DNA of 64,000 nucleotides, taken from assembly GCA_963663635.2 (NCBI GenBank), contig CAXXMY010000011.1:434001-498000 (forward strand), read 5' to 3'. Below are positions 56,024 to 64,000 of the stretch, piece by piece. Each line of letters begins with the position of its first letter. Positions within the stretch are counted from its first letter, which is position 1. The notes beneath the pieces are model-generated. The model saw nothing but the letters and a program-made list of their open reading frames with translations. It was not told where the DNA came from and did not search any database. Made by a program: the position numbers and the translations under genes. The DNA is from Poriferisodalis sp963663635 (GTDB lineage: Bacteria > Actinomycetota > Acidimicrobiia > Acidimicrobiales > Poriferisodalaceae).

Positions 56024-57616
56024 TCACATCAGTGCTGAGGGCGGCGCAGGAGGCCGCAGCCCGTCGGAGTCCGCTGCAGCATCGGCTGGGTGCAGTTCTT
56101 CGAGTTCGTGGCCGCTGCGTTCGGCCAGCCACAGCACGGCGATGCACGCGGCAATCAACGGTCCGATCCACAACAGTGCGATGACCTCGCCGAAGCTGCC
56201 CCACGCCGTGCGCAGCCAGCCCGCGATTAACACGCCCGCAGCGGCGCCGCCGACACCCATGGCGCCGGTCAGCGTCGCAGCGCGTGCCCGCACCGCCGTC
56301 GGGAACAGCTCACCGCGGTACACCCCGAGCGCGGGCAGCAGGCCTGCCGACAGCACCGCCCCGACGAGGCCAAGCAGCCACAGTGCTGCGCCGGAGGCGT
56401 TGAACATCACCACGAGGGAGCCCAGGCCCAGCACTGAGGCGATCGCCAGGATGACGCGCCGGCCGCGGGAGTCCGCCAACCGGCCGGCCGCATAGACGGC
56501 GAGACCAGCGGGCGTCGCAGTGCCCAGCACGAACAGCGCTACGAGCGTTGCGCTGAAGCCATGCTCGTCGCGCAGGTACTCGTTGCGGAACCAGTCGATG
56601 GGACCAAGAAACAGGCCGAATGCCAGGTAGATGCCGCCGAGGAGTGCGATCGGGCGCCAATAGCCGCGAAGCCTCACGTCACGGCCGCGACATTCGAAGC
56701 GACGGCTCTCGGGCAGCCTGCGCAGCAGCGGACGACCGGCGAGCAGCGCGACGAGCGGCACGCCGAACAGCAGGCGCCACGCCCACGGGGCCAGATCGGA
56801 GAGCGGCTGCAGCCAGACGACCACCCCAGCGCCCAGCGCAGCTGACATCGCCAGCACCGACAGGCACCACGCCCGGCAGCCCGCCGGCATCTCCTCGAGC
56901 GCCATCACGACGATCGTGGCGCCGAGTGCTGCATTGGCTGTGCGGCCGACCAGCAGGAATGCACCCAGCCACACGATGTTCGGTGCTAACGATGCGAACG
57001 CGGCGGCCCCGATGCCGACTGCCATGGCACCGGCCACGACGCGACGCCGGCCGTGACGGTCGGCGAGCACCGACACCCCGATGGCAAACAGCGTTCCGAT
57101 GCGCACGACCGCACCGAGTATTCCCTGAGCGGTCTGATCGACCCCGAACTCGTCCGCGGCGTAGGTGTGCAGCTCTGAAGGCGCATTCGCCAGGTAGCCG
57201 CTCAGCATCGCCGCGGCGGCGAGCATGGCCAAAATGGTTGCCGAGCGTGCGCTGAGACGCTGAGGCGGAGCCCAAAGCGGCTGTGTGCCGTCGCCCGTGC
57301 GCCCGGTGCGCATGGCGCGTCGGACTGCGACGTTGATCGCCGGACCGAACCACGGCACGGCCAGCTGCCATTCGACCGTCTCGGTGACTCGGAACCTCGA
57401 CGCCGCGCCTGCGGCAGTGGCGCCTTCTTGGTCCTCGTTGGTCGGCGAGACCTGCACGTGACGCGAGTAGCTGGTGAACGGTCCGGCTGCCAGTGCGAAG
57501 AGGTGGCTGCGGTCGCTGGTCGGGCCTGATGCCTCGAGCACGATGTCGTCTCGCGGGCGCAGCAGGTCGGCGACCTCATCGAGGTCGGCAACAAGCGTGC
57601 GCACTTGGCGGGTCAC
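56024..57616 (-). CDS. MFS transporter with N-terminal soluble extension
   Basis: Residues 110-500 are a major facilitator with about twelve helices and the loop motif ADRHGRRRVVAGAM between helices 2 and 3, repeated as GRLADSRGRRVILAI in the second half. It resembles the sugar/metabolite:proton symporter branch. The first 105 residues are soluble: an alpha/beta-looking region with FALAAGPFTSYSRHVQVSP and FRVTETVEWQLAVPWFGPAI, which may be an SRPBCC-type fold. The substrate is unknown. It is divergent from murA. Confidence 0.8.
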   Translation of the reverse strand: MTRQVRTLVADLDEVADLLRPRDDIVLEASGPTSDRSHLFALAAGPFTSYSRHVQVSPTNEDQEGATAAGAASRFRVTETVEWQLAVPWFGPAINVAVRRAMRTGRTGDGTQPLWAPPQRLSARSATILAMLAAAAMLSGYLANAPSELHTYAADEFGVDQTAQGILGAVVRIGTLFAIGVSVLADRHGRRRVVAGAMAVGIGAAAFASLAPNIVWLGAFLLVGRTANAALGATIVVMALEEMPAGCRAWCLSVLAMSAALGAGVVVWLQPLSDLAPWAWRLLFGVPLVALLAGRPLLRRLPESRRFECRGRDVRLRGYWRPIALLGGIYLAFGLFLGPIDWFRNEYLRDEHGFSATLVALFVLGTATPAGLAVYAAGRLADSRGRRVILAIASVLGLGSLVVMFNASGAALWLLGLVGAVLSAGLLPALGVYRGELFPTAVRARAATLTGAMGVGGAAAGVLIAGWLRTAWGSFGEVIALLWIGPLIAACIAVLWLAERSGHELEELHPADAAADSDGLRPPAPPSALM

Positions 57617-57711
57617 AGCGGCGGGCCTAGCACACGTACGGGCACGCTAACTGCATGGGCGATCAGGCCCGCTGCACCGCAAACGTGCTCAGGGGTGGTA
57701 TCGCTAGGGCG

Positions 57712-58992
57712 ATGAACGAGCCAAATCCTGGCGAGCGCGACACGATCGTGGCGCGGCGCAGCAGCACCCTCGACGGAGAAGTCCGCATTGGCGGGGCAAA
57801 GAACAGCGTGCTCAAGCTGATGGCCGCCTGCCTGGGAGCCGAAGGCCGCCACGTGCTTGCAAACGTGCCTGATATTTCTGACGTCTCGCTCATGTGCGAG
57901 CTGTTCGAAGCGATGGGCGTGACCGTTGCCCGTGAACACCACCGGCTCATCATCGACGTTCCGTCGGAACTGCGCACGGAAGCCCCGTACCACCTCGTTG
58001 AGCGGATGCGCGCCTCGATCGTCGTGCTCGGACCGCTGCTGGCTCGCTTCGGGACAGCACGCGTCGCGCTGCCCGGCGGCGACGATTTCGGGCCGCGCCC
58101 CATCGACATGCATCTGCGTGCGCTCGAGAGTCTCGGCGCAGTGTTCAGCACCGAACATGGCGATATCTCCGGTCGTGCCGAAGCGCTCACCGGCGCCGAC
58201 ATCGTGCTTGAGTATCCCTCGGTTGGCGCGACAGAGAACGCCTTGATGGCGGCGGTGCGCGCCAAGGGACGCACCCATATTCACAACGCCGCCAGGGAGC
58301 CTGAGATCGGCGACCTGATGAAGTTCCTCAATGCGATGGGAGCCCACGTCGGCTGGGCGGGGGACCGGTTGCGCATCGACGGGGTCGAGCGCTTGCACCC
58401 GGTGCAATCCGATTCGGGCTATCGGGTTATTGCTGATCGCATCGAGGCATCGACGTACCTCGCGGCGGTGGGCATGTGCGGCGGATCGGTGTTCTTGCGC
58501 AACGCCGTGGCCGATCACATGACGATGCTCGTCCGCAAGCTCACCGAGATGGGCATGCACATCGCCCCCGATGCTGCGGGAATTCAGGTAACCGCGACGG
58601 GACGGCTCGCTGCGGCGGACATCTCCACGTTGCCGTATCCCGGGCTCGCGACCGACTACAAGCCCTTCCTCGTGGCGATGCTCACGATGGCCGCCGGTGT
58701 GGCGATCGTGACCGAGAACATCTTCACCGGTCGGTTCCGCTACATCGACGAGCTGCGCCGCATGGGCGCCGATATCCGCACCGAGGGTCACCACGCGGTG
58801 ATCCGTGGCGCCGAGCGCCTGTCAGGCGCGCCAGTGCGGGCCCACGACATCCGTGCCGGAGCAGCGCTCGTCGTGGCCGGCCTGGCAGCTGACGGCGAGA
58901 CTCCCGTGGCGGGCGCATCGCACATCGATCGTGGCTACGAGGACCTGGTCGGCAAGCTGGCCGGCATCGGGGCTGCGGTGTCGCGCAGCTGA
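57712..58992 (+). CDS. murA: UDP-N-acetylglucosamine 1-carboxyvinyltransferase, Asp variant
   Basis: MurA adds enolpyruvate from PEP to UDP-GlcNAc, the first committed step of peptidoglycan synthesis. ATG 57712 gives a 426-residue enzyme with EVRIGGAKNSVLKLMAACL and the catalytic loop LPGGDDFGPRPIDMHLRAL. The residue equivalent to E. coli Cys115 is Asp124, as in mycobacterial MurA, which makes such enzymes insensitive to fosfomycin. The second half has TDYKPFLVAMLTMA and FTGRFRYIDELRRMGADI. Some sequences (e.g. NAVADHM) differ from the usual, but the fold is clear. Confidence 0.9.
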   Translation: MNEPNPGERDTIVARRSSTLDGEVRIGGAKNSVLKLMAACLGAEGRHVLANVPDISDVSLMCELFEAMGVTVAREHHRLIIDVPSELRTEAPYHLVERMRASIVVLGPLLARFGTARVALPGGDDFGPRPIDMHLRALESLGAVFSTEHGDISGRAEALTGADIVLEYPSVGATENALMAAVRAKGRTHIHNAAREPEIGDLMKFLNAMGAHVGWAGDRLRIDGVERLHPVQSDSGYRVIADRIEASTYLAAVGMCGGSVFLRNAVADHMTMLVRKLTEMGMHIAPDAAGIQVTATGRLAAADISTLPYPGLATDYKPFLVAMLTMAAGVAIVTENIFTGRFRYIDELRRMGADIRTEGHHAVIRGAERLSGAPVRAHDIRAGAALVVAGLAADGETPVAGASHIDRGYEDLVGKLAGIGAAVSRS

Positions 58993-59119
58993 AAGGCCGC
59001 GCGCCCGTGACGGCGCGCGGGGTGAGGCCGCTGTGCCCCACTGTTGTTCGTTGTGCCCACGGGCCGCTCGGCCTCTGTGCGTGCCGCCGTCAGCGCGTCT
59101 CGCTACCGTCAGCGCGCCG

Positions 59120-60070
59120 ATGTCCCTGCCAGACGAAATCGACGGTCTGCTCGAGGCCGCCCGCGGCGGGCATCGTCGCGCCCTCGCGCGGGTGCTGTCC
59201 TACGTCGAACGCGGCGGCGTCAACGCACGCGAGCTGGGCGCACTGACGTTCGCCCGATCTGGTCAGGCACACACCGTGGGAATCACTGGCGCTCCGGGCG
59301 CGGGAAAGTCCACGCTCAACTCCGCAGTGGTGGGTGTGGCCCGCGAACGCGGGGAGCGACTCGCGGTGCTGGCCATCGATCCGTCGTCGCCGTTCAGCGG
59401 CGGCGCGATCCTCGGCGACCGAGTGCGCATGGCCGACCACACGTTCGACGAGGGCGTGTTCATCCGCTCGATGGCAACCCGCGGACACCTCGGCGGCCTG
59501 ACCCTCGCGACGCCGCTGGCGGTACGCGTGCTCGATGCGCTGGGGTGGCCATGGGTGGTGATCGAAACGGTCGGTGTGGGCCAGGTCGAGACCGAGATCG
59601 TGGGCGCGGCAGACACGACCGTGGTGGTGGTGAATCCGGGCTGGGGCGATTCGGTCCAGGCGAACAAGGCGGGCCTCATGGAGATCGCCGACATTTTCGT
59701 GGTGAACAAGGCCGATCGACCCGGCACGTCGGAAACCTGCCGGGACATTCGCCAAATGCTGGACCTGTCTGCGCCCGGCGAGTGGGACCCGCCGATCCTC
59801 ACCTCGGTCGGGACCACCGGCGAGGGCGCGGCACAGCTATGGGACGCTGTGTGCGCGCACCGAGATCACTGCACTGCCACGGGCGAGCTCGCCGCCCGCC
59901 GGGCGGCACGTGTCCAGAGCGAGTTTTCCGAAGTGCTACGGGCCAGCATTGAAGCCCACGTCGCCGCACTCATCGACAGCGACACGGCCGCAGACGTGCG
60001 TGACCGTCTCGCTCGCCGCGAGATCGACCCATACGCCGCCGCCGAACTGCTGCTTGACGACATTCGCTAG
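59120..60070 (+). CDS. meaB: Methylmalonyl-CoA mutase-associated GTPase MeaB
   Basis: MeaB is a G3E P-loop GTPase that loads and protects the cobalamin cofactor of methylmalonyl-CoA mutase. ATG 59120 starts MSLPDEIDGLLEAARGGHRR. The P-loop is GITGAPGAGKSTLNS, followed by AIDPSSPFSGGAILGDRVRM, VIETVGVGQVETEI, VVNPGWGDSVQANKAGLMEI and the specificity motif VNKAD. It has 316 residues. The mutase genes are not in the window. The upstream open frame overlaps murA in another frame and lacks similarity. Confidence 0.93.
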   Translation: MSLPDEIDGLLEAARGGHRRALARVLSYVERGGVNARELGALTFARSGQAHTVGITGAPGAGKSTLNSAVVGVARERGERLAVLAIDPSSPFSGGAILGDRVRMADHTFDEGVFIRSMATRGHLGGLTLATPLAVRVLDALGWPWVVIETVGVGQVETEIVGAADTTVVVVNPGWGDSVQANKAGLMEIADIFVVNKADRPGTSETCRDIRQMLDLSAPGEWDPPILTSVGTTGEGAAQLWDAVCAHRDHCTATGELAARRAARVQSEFSEVLRASIEAHVAALIDSDTAADVRDRLARREIDPYAAAELLLDDIR

Positions 60071-60124
60071 CGATTCGGCAGAATCTGCGAGCCAGGACTG
60101 AATCTGAGCCTCAGATTCTGGGGC

Positions 60125-61249
60125 TCAGTCGAGTTCGCCGCGGGCGAGGGCGAAGACTGCCTCGCGTTCGCTGGGAGTGAGATTGCGGTCGAGGAGCCGC
60201 AGATCCGCCGCTGCTCGCACGCGGGGCAGGATCTCGTCCCGGCCGAATTCCTTCAGAAATGCGCGGGCGAAGCGCGTTCGGAAAGCGTTGATCACTGCCC
60301 GGGCGGCCGCATGGTTGTCCGGCGCGGCGGTGCGCAGCCGGACGTAGGTCGAGGCGGCGTCGAAGGCACAGCCGCCTGCAGCTGCGTTCGACCAGTCGAT
60401 GACCACAGGCCCGGTGTCGGTGAGCTTGACGTTGTCGGGCTGCAGGTCCAGATGCACGACCGAGTTGCCGTCGCTGACTTTCACCCAGCCCGCTGGAGCC
60501 GGCACCTCGCCGAGAGCCCGGTGCAGCCGGGCAAGACGCTTGGCATGGCGAATCATCAGCCAAGGCTTAGCGGCGAGCTCTTCGAGCATCGTCGGACCCG
60601 ACAGGCGCGCCATCACCACGGAGTTGTCGTCGGGTTGGTCGATGACCTCAGGGGCGGGAAAGCCGTACGCACGCACGTGCTGCATCGCTTCTGCCTCGTG
60701 GCTCATATCGCGCCCGCGCAGGCTGACCCGAATCACGTGGGGCCCGAAGGAACGCACTTCGGAGTCGCGCCCCATCCCGAGCAGGAGACCAGGCTCGTGG
60801 CCGGTCGGGCCCTGCTGGCGTTCGAGGATTCGTGCCCGCAGCGTGCGCAGGTTCCGTCGCCAGACGCGCTCGAGCACCATCGCGGCGGGCTGCTGCCCGA
60901 CGCGTGCGCCGAAGTACCAGGGCATTGTCAGATCCTCGCTCCAGGTGAAACGTGTTCCCTCCTCGATGGGCGCGAGGGTGAACCGTCCCGTGCCGCGTGC
61001 GACGCCTCTATGCGCGACGCTCAGCGCGTGTGGCGGATCCCATTCGACGATCTCCATGCGATCTGTCGTCCGCAATGGTCCGACCTTGGTCACGCAGTCG
61101 TACGTGGCGCCGACACCTTGCGTCGCGGCGGAGACGAAGGTGATCGCACTGGCGTCGGCCATCCATTCGACGTTGCTGGAAACGTCGGCGACGTAGTCCC
61201 AGACTTCCTGGGGCGGCGCCGGGATGTCGATGGAGACCTCAATGTCCAT
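60125..61249 (-). CDS. SRPBCC domain fused to aminoglycoside-phosphotransferase-like kinase
   Basis: ATG 61249 gives 374 residues. Residues 1-145 are an SRPBCC (polyketide cyclase-like) domain: MDIEVSIDIPAPPQEVWDYV, VSSNVEWMADASAITFV, and FTLAPIEEGTRFTWSEDL. Residues 150-374 are a small APH/choline-kinase-like domain with VIRVSLRGRDMSHEAEAMQ, the catalytic loop VVHLDLQPDNVKL and VIDWSNAAAGG for metal binding. This places a hydrophobic-ligand pocket and a phosphotransferase on one chain. The substrate is unknown. The gene converges on meaB. Confidence 0.82.
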   Translation of the reverse strand: MDIEVSIDIPAPPQEVWDYVADVSSNVEWMADASAITFVSAATQGVGATYDCVTKVGPLRTTDRMEIVEWDPPHALSVAHRGVARGTGRFTLAPIEEGTRFTWSEDLTMPWYFGARVGQQPAAMVLERVWRRNLRTLRARILERQQGPTGHEPGLLLGMGRDSEVRSFGPHVIRVSLRGRDMSHEAEAMQHVRAYGFPAPEVIDQPDDNSVVMARLSGPTMLEELAAKPWLMIRHAKRLARLHRALGEVPAPAGWVKVSDGNSVVHLDLQPDNVKLTDTGPVVIDWSNAAAGGCAFDAASTYVRLRTAAPDNHAAARAVINAFRTRFARAFLKEFGRDEILPRVRAAADLRLLDRNLTPSEREAVFALARGELD

Positions 61250-61411
61250 GGTGTCGGCTGCCCTGTCGGTTCTGGTCGAGACTGCTGTCGCGGCCTGGAT
61301 GGACGAAGTCCACCGCCAGGTCCGCGCAGTGCGGCCACATCGCCGCAACGCTCGGCAAGTGTGGCACCAGTCGGCGCGACTGTCACATGGGCCCGCGCGC
61401 GCGGCGGTCAA

Positions 61412-62377
61412 TCAGTGCCGCTGCTGCGCACTCCGGGGCGGCTCGGCCAGCCGGTCGGCCATCAATTCCGCAAGTTCGCGATAGAGCGGCGCAGCCGGCG
61501 AATTCCGTCGCCAGATCAGCACCAAGCGCCGACAGGGGCTGACGTCACTGAAGGGACGAACAGCGATGCCTGCCCCCTCACGCGCCTCGATCGGCGCTGC
61601 GCTGGAGGGCAGCAGGGTCACACCCATCGACGCCGCCACCATCTGGCAGATCGTCGCGAGGCTCGTGCCGCCGGTATCGCCATCGGATCTCGCGCCCGCT
61701 GCACGGCAGACCTCAAGCGCCTGACCGCGAAGACAATGTCCGTCGTCGAGGAGCAGAATCGTCTCGCCGGCGAGATCGTCCATCGTCACCGCCGCCTTGC
61801 GCGCCAGACGGTGGTCGGTCGCCATCGCCAACAGCAGCGGGTCCTCCAGCACGATCCGATGCTCGAGCGTGTCGTCGGGGACGGGGAGAGCGAGCAAGCC
61901 CAGATCGATATTGGCTGACATCAGCGCTGCGATCAGCTCGTTTGTCCGGATTTCGTCAAGAAGGATCTGGACCTCTGGGTGGCGTTCGCGCACCGCGGGC
62001 AGCACACGCGCAAGCAGGTAGGGAGCGACCGTCGGGATCGCCGCGAATCGCAACGGGCCGATGAGATCAGTAGCTGTACTGCGCCCCCATTCCATCAATT
62101 CGTCGGTGCAGTGCAGAATCGTCCGGGCCCGAGCCGCGAGTTCGCGTCCCGCGGCAGTCATGACGACGCCGCGCCCAACCCGCTCGGTCACGGCCACGCC
62201 GAGGTGGCGTTCGAGCTGGCGGATCTGGGTGCTCAGGGTGGGCTGAGAGACGTAGCACGCTGCAGCTGCCCGCCCGATGTGCCCGTGGGCATCGAGTGCC
62301 ACGAGGTACTCAAGCTGGCGAATCGTCGGCCGATTGGTGGGGTGAATCGCTGCGCGAACGCCCGACGCGGGACTCAT
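61412..62377 (-). CDS. oxyR: OxyR-type LysR-family hydrogen peroxide sensor
   Basis: ATG 62377 gives 321 residues. The N-terminal helix-turn-helix is IGRAAAACYVSQPTLSTQIR, and the substrate-binding domain has two cysteines in DDGHCLRGQALEVCRAAG, spaced C-x8-C like Cys199 and Cys208 of E. coli OxyR. On peroxide they form a disulfide that activates transcription. The reading frame extends far upstream but without similarity. It is divergent from the cysteine desulfurase gene across a 344-base region, which may hold its targets. Confidence 0.9.
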   Translation of the reverse strand: MSPASGVRAAIHPTNRPTIRQLEYLVALDAHGHIGRAAAACYVSQPTLSTQIRQLERHLGVAVTERVGRGVVMTAAGRELAARARTILHCTDELMEWGRSTATDLIGPLRFAAIPTVAPYLLARVLPAVRERHPEVQILLDEIRTNELIAALMSANIDLGLLALPVPDDTLEHRIVLEDPLLLAMATDHRLARKAAVTMDDLAGETILLLDDGHCLRGQALEVCRAAGARSDGDTGGTSLATICQMVAASMGVTLLPSSAAPIEAREGAGIAVRPFSDVSPCRRLVLIWRRNSPAAPLYRELAELMADRLAEPPRSAQQRH

Positions 62378-62721
62378 CGGCGCCGACCGGCCCGCGAACG
62401 GCCCAGACTGCCGGCACCCGGCTGCTCGATCATCGCTCGGTTCGGTTCGGGTCGGCGGTATGACGGCTCTGCTTGTCGGTGACGGGGGCCCCCCGACTCG
62501 GTGGTGGGCGGATGTCTCATGTGACTGTTTCTCGCTGACTGTTGTCGGTGTCGGTCCCCGATGCCATTTTCCCGCGTCCGACTGCCACGGTGGTCGCGCC
62601 CCGGTCAGGAAACAATCTGTTTGTTGCGGTGTCGTCCATAGGCCGGGACTATGAAATGAATCCGAGACATGCGGTTGAACCGCCGGCGGGAGCGGCGATG
62701 TCGTGGCCGTAACCTCGCGGC
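62378..62721. other. Divergent intergenic region between oxyR and the cysteine desulfurase gene
   Basis: No gene is convincing here. A short dyad AAACA-ATC-TGTTT lies near 62609-62621, in the AT-richest part, and a promoter for either side could sit there. OxyR-type regulators often bind in their own divergent promoter. Confidence 0.4.
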
Positions 62722-63879
62722 GTGGCCCCTCCCCGCACGGCTGCCGAGCAGCGCCCGGCGTATTTGGACTGCGCCGCGTCGACACCGATGCGACCGTGCG
62801 CGGTCGACGCCATGACGCCCTATCTCGAGATGCAGTTCGCGAACCCGTCGGGTGCGCACCGCATGGCCCGAGCGTCACGCGCGGCGATTGACGACGCCCG
62901 CGAGATCGCTGCGAGCGCGGTCGGGTTCGATCCTCATGGCATCGTGTTCACGAGCGGCGGGACCGAGGCCGACAATCTGGCAGTCCGGGGCGTTGCCGCA
63001 GCGATCGGTACTACGGCGCTGTGCCCGGCGACTGAGCACCACGCAGTCCTTCATCCCGTCGAGGCCGTGGGCGGGCGCACCGTTTGCGTCCACGCCGACG
63101 GCCAGATCGATCTGGACCATCTGAGAGCCCAGCTTGGGCCCGACGCGGGGCCAGCGGTGGGGCTCGTGTCAGTAATGCTGGTCAACAATGAATCGGGTGT
63201 CATCGCGGACCTCGACGCCGTGGCCGACGTCGTGCACGCCGATGCGCCCGGCGCCTTGCTGCACACAGATGCTGTGCAAGGCGTCAACTGGACCGATGTG
63301 CCCGAAGCAGCCCGGTCCGCGGATCTGCTGTCGCTGAGCGCGCACAAGTTCGGAGGCCCCAAGGGCGTCGGGTTGCTGGCCCTGCGGCCTGGGGTGTCCG
63401 TCGCTGCGCAAGTCCTCGGTGGGGGTCAGGAGGCAGAGCGACGAAGCGGCACACACAACACAGCGGGCATCGTCGCGCTGGGTGCCGCGCTGGCCGAGCT
63501 GTCGGCGAATCGGACAGCGGACATCAAGCGGATCGGAGCACTCCGGGACCGCCTCGCGGACGGGCTCACCACAGCGATCAAAGGTTGCGTCGAGACAGTG
63601 CCCCGCACTCAACGTGCCGCTGGTATCTGCCAACTGCTCATCAGCGGCATCGAGACCGAGGCGTTGCTGGTGCTGCTCGACCGGTACGACGTCATGGCAT
63701 CGGCGGCCGCCTCATGTGCGTCAGGCGCCATGGAGCCCAGTCATGTGCTGGCGGCGATGGGCGTCGAGCGCACCGCCGCCTCGGGCTCGCTGCGACTGTC
63801 GCTGGGCTGGTGCACGCAAGCGTGGGAGATCGACCGGGCCATCGAGGCGATTCCGCCCTGCGTGGAGCAGTTGCGGTGA
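62722..63879 (+). CDS. iscS: Cysteine desulfurase (NifS/IscS family)
   Basis: This PLP enzyme removes sulfur from cysteine for Fe-S clusters and tRNA thiolation. GTG 62722 starts MAPPRTAAEQRPAYLDCAAS. The PLP Lys is in SLSAHKFGGPKGVGLLA, FTSGGTEADNLAVRG binds phosphate, and the active Cys is in ASAAASCASGAMEPSHVL. It has 385 residues. Its stop overlaps the mnmA GTG by four bases (GTGA), so sulfur donor and tRNA thiolase are coupled. Confidence 0.93.
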   Translation: MAPPRTAAEQRPAYLDCAASTPMRPCAVDAMTPYLEMQFANPSGAHRMARASRAAIDDAREIAASAVGFDPHGIVFTSGGTEADNLAVRGVAAAIGTTALCPATEHHAVLHPVEAVGGRTVCVHADGQIDLDHLRAQLGPDAGPAVGLVSVMLVNNESGVIADLDAVADVVHADAPGALLHTDAVQGVNWTDVPEAARSADLLSLSAHKFGGPKGVGLLALRPGVSVAAQVLGGGQEAERRSGTHNTAGIVALGAALAELSANRTADIKRIGALRDRLADGLTTAIKGCVETVPRTQRAAGICQLLISGIETEALLVLLDRYDVMASAAASCASGAMEPSHVLAAMGVERTAASGSLRLSLGWCTQAWEIDRAIEAIPPCVEQLR

Positions 63880-64000
63880 GCCGAGTCCTTGTCGCGATGT
63901 CCGGAGGAGTGGACAGCTCGGTCGCGGCCGCACTGTGCCAGCGTGATGGCCACGAGGTGGTGGGCGTCACTCTCAAACTGTGGGGCGGGCCACAGGATCA
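63876..64000 (+). CDS. mnmA: tRNA-specific 2-thiouridylase (3' end beyond window)
   Basis: GTG 63876 starts MSRVLVAMSGGVDSSVAAAL, with the PP-loop SGGVDSS, then EVVGVTLKLWGG. MnmA adds sulfur to U34 of tRNA Lys, Glu and Gln. Only the first 41 codons are in the window. It overlaps the desulfurase stop. Confidence 0.92.
   Translation, partial: MSRVLVAMSGGVDSSVAAALCQRDGHEVVGVTLKLWGGPQD

Noticed and set aside
58805..59119. Extended MeaB N-terminus overlapping murA
   Set aside because: MeaB similarity starts at ATG 59120, and the upstream frame is a shadow of murA.
62460..62654. 64-codon Cys-containing ORF between oxyR and the desulfurase gene
   Set aside because: Composition is typical of chance frames, with no ribosome site or family similarity.
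62378..62878. Extended N-terminus of OxyR
   Set aside because: LysR proteins begin shortly before the helix-turn-helix; the added 167 residues lack similarity and cross the divergent promoter region.

Overview
The window is GC-rich (about 65 percent by eye) bacterial chromosome from an actinobacterium. Supporting features are a DUF3107 protein, a PdtaS-type sensor kinase, the actinobacterial trio SCO1664-like / DUF3090 / MSMEG_4193-like mutase, F420-linked proteins, a type 5 uracil-DNA glycosylase, a MurA with Asp in place of the catalytic Cys, and the gene order argS-lysA-hom-thrC-rho-rpmE-prfA-prmC-glyA-atp. Acidimicrobiia is my best guess at class level; it is an inference, not a demonstrated placement.

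Layout. 1-11 kb: partial selO, DUF3107, sensor kinase, lipid kinase, etfBA, the SCO1664/DUF3090/phosphomutase trio, UDG, a Cys-rich lipoprotein and an FrhB-like Fe-S flavoprotein. 11.1-13.7 kb: an IS982-type element with an intact IS1380-type element inserted just after its transposase. 13.7-17.2 kb: PPOX protein, tRNA-Arg(CCG), a DUF222/HNH pseudogene broken by a 167-bp tandem duplication, and fetB. 17.4-32.5 kb: a co-directional housekeeping cluster joining amino-acid synthesis (lysA, hom, thrC) to termination and translation (rho-like, rpmE, prfA) and ending in two gene fusions, prmC-tsaC and rpiB-glyA. 32.5-41.8 kb: a mobile island with a vapBC toxin-antitoxin pair, a deleted serine recombinase, IS1380 debris, a dead IS110, and one IS3-type element interrupted by three insertions (IS110, IS30, group II intron). 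42.1-49.8 kb: the F1Fo-ATP synthase operon atpZ-I-B-E-F-H-A-G-D-C. 49.8-64 kb: amt, hisI, glpX (N-terminus replaced by IS1380 debris), lhgO, small membrane or secreted proteins, an alpha/beta hydrolase, an MFS transporter, murA, meaB, an SRPBCC-phosphotransferase fusion, oxyR, a cysteine desulfurase and the start of mnmA.

How the genes work together. etfAB, amt, lhgO, meaB and the ATP synthase suggest an aerobic heterotroph that respires fatty or organic acids; oxyR diverges from the desulfurase-mnmA pair, linking oxidative stress to sulfur mobilisation. The mobile island sits exactly between glyA and atpZ and appears to split an otherwise continuous housekeeping cluster.

The observations I consider most worth a second look are: (1) a Rho protein in the normal rho position that keeps its RNA-binding domain but has lost the Walker A residues, the loop regions and the C-terminal end; (2) the rpiB-glyA and prmC-tsaC fusions lying next to each other; (3) IS1380-derived DNA replacing the start of glpX and apparently embedded in frame within lhgO; and (4) the IS3 element that can be rebuilt exactly by removing three different mobile elements.
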